Positions 58,902 through 64,000 of a stretch of 64,000 nucleotides of DNA are shown in pieces (the stretch's first letter is position 1; every line of letters starts with the position of its first letter). The notes under the pieces are model-generated. The model was given only the letters and a program-made list of their open reading frames with translations, made no database searches and had not been told where the DNA came from. Origin of the DNA: DAIOEK01 sp964648485 (GTDB lineage: Bacteria > Chloroflexota > Anaerolineae > Anaerolineales > Anaerolineaceae). The position numbers were made by a program, and so were the translations under genes. The stretch is taken from the NCBI GenBank assembly GCA_964648485.1, contig CAZYOF010000013.1, positions 32,058 through 96,057 on the forward strand, read 5' to 3'.

Positions 58902-60275
58902 TTAAGAAAACCGTGGATCCATCCCGCCAAAACCCGTCAGGATACGGGTGAAATGACGGGCAGCTTTCATATATAAATCTAGCCGCAGATTTTCATTGGG
59001 GGCATGCATCTGGGCTCCCGGATATCCGGCGCCGATGCTGATAATGGGTATGTTCAGGTATTCTTTCACAATTGAAGCGGGACCGGAACCGCCGGAGCTG
59101 GGCAGGATTTTCATGGGCTCACCAAACGCATCTTCAGCAGAACGGACCACCAGCTGAACAAACGGATGGTCGGGGTCGGTGGCTTCGGGATAGTTGTATC
59201 CATGATTGATGATCTCAATATCTTCAAATCCATTACGGTCGAGGTGGGTACGCAAGAGTTCGAGAATTTCCACAGGATCCTGATCAGGGACCAGGCGGAA
59301 ATCCACTTTGGCACTGGCGTAAGCGGGCAAGACGGTTTTCGATCCGGGACCCTGGTATCCGGAATTCAATCCGCAGATGGTGCAGCTGGGTTCATGCGCT
59401 TCCAGCAGGCGCAGTTCAGCTCCACCTTTTACCCCGCGTAAAAATTCTTTTACCGCATAGCGATCTTTGTAATCGGCAGATTGATCTGGCAGCTCTTCCA
59501 GGAGACTGCGGATACGATAGGATACCGGTTTGACTTTGTTATAAAAACCGGCGATGCGCACATTCTCATCCGTTCCTTTGAGGCTGGCGAGAGCCCAGGT
59601 GAGTCTCCATGCAGCGTTGGGGAAGATCGTTCCACCCAGACCAGAGTGCGCATCCTGGCTGGCTGTGCGAACGATTAATTCCACATAGAGAATGCCCCGA
59701 TGACCGAGTGTAAGTAATGGATGGTCGTTGGCATCCACACCGCCGTATTCCCAAATACAGGTATCAGCCCGCAGCTTCTCTACATTTTCGCGCACAAATA
59801 TGGGAAGACCCTCACTGCTTGATTCCTCTTCCCCTTCAATCAGGAATTTTACATTACAGGGAAGCTCACCCAGCGCGTTGAGCAGGGCATCGATGGCAAA
59901 GAGGCGGTAGGTTATCTGCCCTTTGTCGTCATCGGAACCACGTCCATACAGCTTGCCATCACGGATGATGGGTTTAAATGGTTCTGTCTCCCACAACTCC
60001 AACGGGTCAGGTGGTTGCACATCATAGTGGTTGTAAATCAAAAGTGTCTTATCGCTCTTCCCTTTTCGTTCTGCGGTCAATATGGGAGCGCCACTTGTCT
60101 GGTGTATCTCAGCGTTGAATCCGCGCTTGAGCAGCATATTATGAAGTAATCGCGCACATTCTTCCACAACATCTTTTTCGGCAGAAACACTGGGTTGAGC
60201 AATCAGGGCAGACAATTCGCCAATGCTTTGGTCTAAGTGGTGTTCCAGGTAATCATCGATTTGGGTGTAATCCAT
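58902..60275 (-). CDS. M20 family dipeptidase
   Basis: This 457-residue di-zinc peptidase has its metal ligands in LIYNHYDVQPPDPLELWETEPF (His, Asp), YGRGSDDDKGQI (bridging Asp), LIEGEEESSSEGLP (Glu pair) and a late His in GAGYPGAQMHAPNENL. The inserted dimerisation domain (~185-340) contains GHRGILYVELIVRTASQDAHSG. The form is that of DapE/CNDP-like dipeptidases acting on short peptides in the cytoplasm. TATGGAGCAA before the ATG supplies the ribosome-binding site. It is convergent with the C39/LysM gene. Confidence 0.92.
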   Translation of the reverse strand: MDYTQIDDYLEHHLDQSIGELSALIAQPSVSAEKDVVEECARLLHNMLLKRGFNAEIHQTSGAPILTAERKGKSDKTLLIYNHYDVQPPDPLELWETEPFKPIIRDGKLYGRGSDDDKGQITYRLFAIDALLNALGELPCNVKFLIEGEEESSSEGLPIFVRENVEKLRADTCIWEYGGVDANDHPLLTLGHRGILYVELIVRTASQDAHSGLGGTIFPNAAWRLTWALASLKGTDENVRIAGFYNKVKPVSYRIRSLLEELPDQSADYKDRYAVKEFLRGVKGGAELRLLEAHEPSCTICGLNSGYQGPGSKTVLPAYASAKVDFRLVPDQDPVEILELLRTHLDRNGFEDIEIINHGYNYPEATDPDHPFVQLVVRSAEDAFGEPMKILPSSGGSGPASIVKEYLNIPIISIGAGYPGAQMHAPNENLRLDLYMKAARHFTRILTGFGGMDPRFS

Positions 60276-60305
60276 GATATTGCTCCATAAAACGGAAGTA
60301 TGGTT

Positions 60306-60860
60306 TTACTTGAAAAGACTGTTCAACCAGTAAATAATTCCTGAACCCGCCAGGGCGAATAGAAGCATTTTAAATACTTTTCCAAACCAGCACCAGAACA
60401 AAAATTTGTGTACGGGCATTTTTAACGCGCCCGCAACGATTCCAGCCATATCAAAAGCGGGGTTGGGGATGAATGCCAGAAAGAGAATTGTCCATCCACC
60501 ATACTTGCCCATCCACTCCACTACCCGCTGGTAATACTTACGGTTTTCAATGACTATCTGACCCGAAAAACCCGCCAGGTAGCCGGTTAGTTCTCCCAGC
60601 GTGGCACCAGAGCCGGCAGCCAGCGCAACCCAAACCGGAGGGTAGACTGTTGCCATGGTCGTTGTCAACACCACACCAGGTACCGGAATGATCACTGTTG
60701 AATTGGCAAGGATGGAAACAAGGAAGATGCCTGGCAAGCCCAATGCCTGCAGTTTCCGCATTTCATCCCTGAAGATGATCACCAGCACAGTGAAAAGGAT
60801 TACTGGAACAAGCGCCGCGATGCGTATCCACTTCTTGCGGGCTTCAGGTTTATTCTGCAA
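60306..60860 (-). CDS. VTT (DedA/SNARE-associated-like) domain membrane protein
   Basis: This 184-residue protein has about five hydrophobic segments. The VTT signature is present as GSGATLGELTGYLAGFSGQ together with VEWMGKYGGWTILFLAFIPNPAFDMAGIVAGAL (re-entrant loop with Pro). The family is linked to lipid scrambling and undecaprenyl-phosphate recycling in bacteria. Its ATG follows the udk stop directly with no gap, so it is translationally coupled to udk. Confidence 0.88.
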   Translation of the reverse strand: MQNKPEARKKWIRIAALVPVILFTVLVIIFRDEMRKLQALGLPGIFLVSILANSTVIIPVPGVVLTTTMATVYPPVWVALAAGSGATLGELTGYLAGFSGQIVIENRKYYQRVVEWMGKYGGWTILFLAFIPNPAFDMAGIVAGALKMPVHKFLFWCWFGKVFKMLLFALAGSGIIYWLNSLFK

Positions 60861-61496
60861 TTATTTATCCCCAGTGAGCAGATCCTGTATTTGGGTTGTG
60901 ACCATCTCGAGGGCAACCACATTGAAACCACCCTCAGGGATGATGACATCTGCATATCTTTTGGATGGTTCAACAAAATCCAGGTGCATCGGGCGGACTG
61001 TCTTCAAGTATTGCTGCACCACGCTCTCTGTAGTCCGTCCACGTTCGGTAATATCCCGTTCAAGCCGGCGGATAAAGCGGATGTCGGCATCCGTATCGAC
61101 AAAGATCTTAATATCGAACAAATCGCGCAGCGCCTTATCCACGTAGATCAAAATTCCCTCAACTAAAATAACCCGCTGCGGGGCAATATGTTTAACTTCG
61201 CTGGTGCGGGTATGATTTTTAAAATCATATACCGGAAGGTTAATACCAATCCCCTTTTTTAATTGCTGAATATGCTCGACCAGCAGGTCGGAATCCAGGG
61301 AATTGGGGTGGTCAAAATTAATTTCAGCGCGCTGATTTGCAGGTAGCGCGCTGAGATCTTTGTAGTAAGCATCATGGGGGAGGTAAGCGATCCGGTCTCT
61401 TCCAACGCGATCAAGAATGACCTGGGCAACTGTAGTTTTACCGGAGCCTGATCCACCGGCGATGGCAATGACAAGAGGGGAATTTTTTCTGGGCAT
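60861..61496 (-). CDS. udk: uridine kinase
   Basis: Uridine/cytidine kinase of pyrimidine salvage. Walker A is AIAGGSGSGKTTVAQVI (~11-27). PHDAYYKDLSALPANQR, NFDHPNSLDSDLL, YDFKNHTRTSEV, LVEGILIYVDKALRDLFD and RDITERGRTTESVVQQYL are the standard family blocks. Length 211 is normal. TATAAT ends 6 nt before the ATG with no Shine-Dalgarno, a leaderless start. Confidence 0.94.
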   Translation of the reverse strand: MPRKNSPLVIAIAGGSGSGKTTVAQVILDRVGRDRIAYLPHDAYYKDLSALPANQRAEINFDHPNSLDSDLLVEHIQQLKKGIGINLPVYDFKNHTRTSEVKHIAPQRVILVEGILIYVDKALRDLFDIKIFVDTDADIRFIRRLERDITERGRTTESVVQQYLKTVRPMHLDFVEPSKRYADVIIPEGGFNVVALEMVTTQIQDLLTGDK

Positions 61497-61502
61497 ACAC
61501 GA

Positions 61503-61508
61503 ATTATA
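61503..61508 (-). promoter_or_regulatory. leaderless -10 box of udk
   Basis: Minus strand TATAAT (61508-61503) ends 6 nt before the udk ATG at 61496. Confidence 0.6.
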
Positions 61509-61609
61509 AACGAGCCTGTCAGTTTTGACAGCTTGTATTTATATATAAGAACAAATATTCTAATAGTATCAACATGTGAATAATTTCTGGAATTTGGAGA
61601 ATCTCATCC

Positions 61610-61849
61610 ATGCTGCAAAATGACATCGATATATTTGATATGGACTTCCAGGGAATGGACAATGCCGATCCATACTACCGGTTGGCGTTAGCGGTGGTAA
61701 TTCAGGCGTTGACAGATCTGAAATCGAGTGATCGGTTTATTGTGCAAAAAGCGCGCTGGTGGTTGGAGTTGGATGGTTTAATATGGTGGGAATTGGTAGG
61801 TTTCCAGCCGTCTGTGCTGCGAAATTGGCTGAAAGTCATCACGGTTTAA
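61610..61849 (+). CDS. small hypothetical protein, 79 aa
   Basis: Small acidic protein with DPYYRLALAVVIQALTDLK, ARWWLELDGLIWWELVGF and a terminal PSVLRNWLK. The pattern (helix, Ala-Arg-x-Trp-Leu, aromatic pair, then P-x-x-x-Arg-x-x-Leu) recalls short phage-type proteins of unknown function with an ARxWL...LGLDPxxxR layout. GGAG lies 9 nt before the ATG. Its 3' end overlaps the convergent LuxR-type gene by 4 nt. Function unknown. Confidence 0.55.
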   Translation: MLQNDIDIFDMDFQGMDNADPYYRLALAVVIQALTDLKSSDRFIVQKARWWLELDGLIWWELVGFQPSVLRNWLKVITV

Positions 61850-62073
61850 ATTTCATCTTCAGGCAGGTATTCACCCAGCAGATCGTCCCTCCCCGCGATG
61901 TACATCACCTCTTCCATGGTGTTGACACCCAATTTGTTCTTAATGGTTGCAAAGAAATAGTGAACGGTGCGCGTTTTGACGTGGATATTCTGCGCGATTA
62001 ATTTGGCAGACAAACCCTTTGCCAGCAGCCGCAAGACAGTAATTTCGCGCCGGGTGAGTGGGGTGTTTTGCAT
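61846..62073 (-). CDS. stand-alone LuxR-type (GerE) HTH regulator
   Basis: A 75-residue protein consisting of little more than the GerE DNA-binding domain: LTRREITVLRLLAKGLSAKL then IAQNIHVKTRTVHYFFATIKNKLGV. The usual recognition-helix Thr-V-x-x-H/F-x-x-I-x-x-K-L pattern is intact. No receiver or ligand domain is present. It has a leaderless promoter whose -10 box overlaps an inverted repeat, so autoregulation is plausible. Targets may include the flanking EamA gene. Confidence 0.82.
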   Translation of the reverse strand: MQNTPLTRREITVLRLLAKGLSAKLIAQNIHVKTRTVHYFFATIKNKLGVNTMEEVMYIAGRDDLLGEYLPEDEI

Positions 62074-62079
62074 GGCGAC

Positions 62080-62100
62080 ATTATAGAATAAATGTTCTAT
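62080..62100 (-). promoter_or_regulatory. leaderless promoter with overlapping inverted repeat
   Basis: Minus strand TATAAT (62085-62080) ends 6 nt before the ATG of the HTH gene. ATAGAA (62083-62088) and TTCTAT (62095-62100) form an inverted repeat spaced by 6 nt that overlaps the -10 box, the right size for a dimeric HTH operator. Confidence 0.45.
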
Positions 62101-62165
62101 TTAAGCAAATGGAAGTACCAAACCCTGAGCAGACCGAACCAATTTGTAATATTGAAGATGGTATT

Positions 62166-63083
62166 TTATTTTCTTTTGTATCTCGCGCGGAAGACGCCCG
62201 CCACGCCCAGCAGAATCAGAACCATTCCGCCCAATGTCCATACGGTGAGTGGTTCCGAGAGTACCAGTGCCCCGAGAATGACAGCTATGACGGGGTTGAC
62301 GTAGGCGTACGTCATGGCGATGTTTGTGGGCAGCATGCGCAAGGTCCGGACAAAGGCGGTAAACGCGATCACCGAACCAAAGATCACCAAATACCCCCAG
62401 GCGAAGAAAGCTTCGGTAATCGGTTTAGGGTAAGGCTCTCCGCTGATAAAGGCGACAGTCAGTAATCCCACCGCGCCAAAAAGGTGCTGAAATCCGGCGC
62501 TGACTTCAGGGGATACCTGCACAGGTTTTCGGCTCTGCAGCAGGCTTCCGCCACCCCACAGCATACTGCCGATAATGATGGCAATTACCGATATGGCATC
62601 CGCGCGTACCCCGGTCTGGAAAGCGGGCACGGTCAACAAGCCGACACCGGCAAAACCCAGCAATAGGGATCCGACCAGCATGGCAGATGGTCTGCGCCGG
62701 TCGATGATCGATTCCATGATGGCGACGTAAATGGGGGTGGCGCCGATGATCAGCGCGGCAATACCTGAGTGCAGATGCTGCTCGGCGAAAGATACCAACC
62801 CGTTGCCGCCCACCCACAACATGGTGCCTGATATCGCTAACAAAACAGCTTCTTTCCAGGTAAGGCGGGTGCGCTGCTTCTGCAGCAGAGCGATACCCAG
62901 CAGGATCAACCCAGCAACTGTGACACGTGTTCCGGCGAGGAAGAAGGGCGGGAAGCCGGAGCCTTCCTTGACGCCGATACGGATGGCAAGGTAAGTGCTG
63001 CCCCAAATGACATACACGATCAGCAGATTGGCTAATCCGCTCCAATTGATACTGCGGGGGGAAGTATTTAAATAATTTGGCAT
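62166..63083 (-). CDS. EamA/DMT-family transporter
   Basis: This 305-residue protein has ten hydrophobic helices in two EamA repeats. The first repeat has VIWGSTYLAIRIGVKEG and PFFLAGTRVTVAGLILLG. The second has FGSVIAFTAFVRTLRMLPTNIAMTYAYVNPVIAVILGALVLSEPLT, the DMT signature. The form is similar to YedA-type metabolite exporters. No Shine-Dalgarno precedes the ATG. GC content is higher than in the flanking 63.1-64 kb segment. The substrate is not predictable. Confidence 0.9.
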   Translation of the reverse strand: MPNYLNTSPRSINWSGLANLLIVYVIWGSTYLAIRIGVKEGSGFPPFFLAGTRVTVAGLILLGIALLQKQRTRLTWKEAVLLAISGTMLWVGGNGLVSFAEQHLHSGIAALIIGATPIYVAIMESIIDRRRPSAMLVGSLLLGFAGVGLLTVPAFQTGVRADAISVIAIIIGSMLWGGGSLLQSRKPVQVSPEVSAGFQHLFGAVGLLTVAFISGEPYPKPITEAFFAWGYLVIFGSVIAFTAFVRTLRMLPTNIAMTYAYVNPVIAVILGALVLSEPLTVWTLGGMVLILLGVAGVFRARYKRK

Positions 63084-63148
63084 AATTTCGTTAAATAGCC
63101 CTTTAGAATGAGCATTACTTGATATTTTGAGGTTTTACATTTTTGTCA

Positions 63149-64000
63149 CTAGGTGAAAAATGATAATAACTGTGCATATATTCTTCTGGCGATAGAAAAA
63201 TTGTACACCTCGAATTTTCCCAATACAGATAAGTAGAAAGCTATGAATATCCATAAAAACAATTTCGGTTTTTTTGATTTTTCAAGAAATAAATTAATAA
63301 CACCCTTTTGTTTGACCATGAGGAAATATGATATCAGTAAGAATTGGCTAATAATTATTGATGCAAACCATCTACCATAATCAATAGTTGTAATAAAAAT
63401 TGGTACCATAAAAATAAAGTTGGTTGCCATGAACAACAAGACAATCTTGGTGTTAGTTCTTTCTTCATGATGTAGTAGATTTATCCATAGGTTAATAAAT
63501 AAAATAATTAGTGGAATCAATAATATTATTTCAATCAACGCAATCCAAAGAATTTCAGCTATCTTTGGTTGGACCATTTTTTCAATATGGTCAACATAAC
63601 TGCCATAGTATTCAAAAAATAACATCGGTCCTGAAATTGGTATATTTTCAGATTTACTATGAATTATTTTTTGTAAAGAAGACTGACTATCGATATTAAT
63701 CTGACTGAAAAATTGTATATAAATACCTATTACGGCAGTTAGAATAATTGAAGCCATTAATGAAAATATTTTCTTAAAGGATATTTTTAGAGATAATAAT
63801 GAGTAAGAAAATATCAAAACAATTGTAGGAAAGTAAAGAAAAATAAAAACCTGGTGGATTAAAGCTGCAATTCCACACAATACTGGTATTAATACAAGGA
63901 ATTTGTTCTCTGCAATTAACACTATGCATAACAAGGTTATTAAAATCAGAAATATATCCAGCCTTACAAAATTAGATACATTAAATAGATAAGCTATTGA
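63149..64000 (-). CDS. polytopic membrane protein, EpsG/O-antigen polymerase-like (5'-truncated by window edge)
   Basis: The frame is open to the last base, so the start lies beyond 64000; about 283 residues of the C-terminal part are visible. There are at least six hydrophobic helices (ALIHQVFIFLYFPTIVLIFS, ILTAVIGIYIQFF, LLFMATNFIFMVPIFI, IIISQFLLISYFL). DYGRWF occurs between late helices, and SNFVRLD lies near the visible N-terminal edge. R-x-D and DxGRW motifs of this kind occur in EpsG-like polysaccharide polymerases; I regard that as likely, not certain. The segment is strikingly AT-rich compared with the rest of the window, suggesting the edge of an acquired polysaccharide cluster. Confidence 0.6.
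   Translation of the reverse strand, partial: SIAYLFNVSNFVRLDIFLILITLLCIVLIAENKFLVLIPVLCGIAALIHQVFIFLYFPTIVLIFSYSLLSLKISFKKIFSLMASIILTAVIGIYIQFFSQINIDSQSSLQKIIHSKSENIPISGPMLFFEYYGSYVDHIEKMVQPKIAEILWIALIEIILLIPLIILFINLWINLLHHEERTNTKIVLLFMATNFIFMVPIFITTIDYGRWFASIIISQFLLISYFLMVKQKGVINLFLEKSKKPKLFLWIFIAFYLSVLGKFEVYNFSIARRIYAQLLSFFT

Noticed and set aside
1..64000. CRISPR arrays, tRNA or rRNA genes, transposases, phage integrases
   Set aside because: I looked for regularly spaced repeats, cloverleaf-like segments in the intergenic gaps and transposase or integrase motifs in the proteins, and found none. A short tRNA could still be missed by eye.

Overview
The window looks like a chromosomal segment of a mesophilic Chloroflexi bacterium, most likely class Anaerolineae. 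This is inferred from overall gene style: lipoproteins with Thr/Pro linkers, LysM and Ig-like surface proteins, an archaeal-type ProRS, a DHH-CBS-tRNA nucleotidyltransferase fusion and a Complex I membrane-arm operon. No rRNA, tRNA, insertion sequence, prophage or CRISPR array was seen. Base composition is moderate until about 63.1 kb, where it turns sharply AT-rich inside a truncated membrane-protein gene.

Layout. 0-3 kb: the end of an immunity-type protein gene, a hypothetical gene, a GNAT-like gene and a VanY-type carboxypeptidase gene. 3.1-7.0 kb: envelope proteins (a two-TM protein, an Ig-domain lipoprotein, a LysM/Ig protein). 7.3-16.4 kb: a Complex I operon with membrane-arm genes only, nuoA-H-J-K-L-M-M2-N; the second NuoM lacks the TM7 lysine. 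16.5-18.9 kb: an F0 ATP synthase operon (AtpI-like protein, a, c, and a b-delta fusion) that stops before the F1 genes. 19-23 kb: murE, a diguanylate cyclase, ppk2, a methyltransferase. 23-29 kb (minus strand): a MazG-like/LOG/proS/HEAT-repeat operon followed by rpsO and pnp. 29.2-32.8 kb: an MFS permease and a CapA-like/methyltransferase pair.

The most notable part is 32.9-37.65 kb. Two fluoride (crcB-motif) riboswitches, each with its own intrinsic-terminator expression platform, face each other. The plus-strand copy precedes eno, encoding the classic fluoride-sensitive enzyme. The minus-strand copy precedes two overlapping MutS-like ATPase genes. The two transcription units converge at the eno terminator, forming what appears to be a small fluoride-responsive island without an adjacent fluoride exporter gene.

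37.8-47.5 kb carries an EF-G-like GTPase, clpC with an AlkD-type gene, acetyltransferases, an AI-2E family permease and an FHA protein. 47.5-50.2 kb is an operon with two MoaD/ThiS-like sulfur carriers, a MoeB-rhodanese activating enzyme and a PIG-L deacetylase. 50.2-57.2 kb holds the DHH-CBS-nucleotidyltransferase fusion, a cyclic-nucleotide-binding membrane protein, def and recF. 57.2-64 kb holds rsmG, a C39/LysM protein, an M20 peptidase, a VTT protein, udk, a stand-alone LuxR-type HTH protein, an EamA transporter and the AT-rich truncated gene.

A recurring regulatory theme is leaderless transcription: at least eight genes have a TATAAT-like -10 box ending only 6-7 nt before the start codon and no Shine-Dalgarno. 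Distal operon genes carry clear Shine-Dalgarno sequences.
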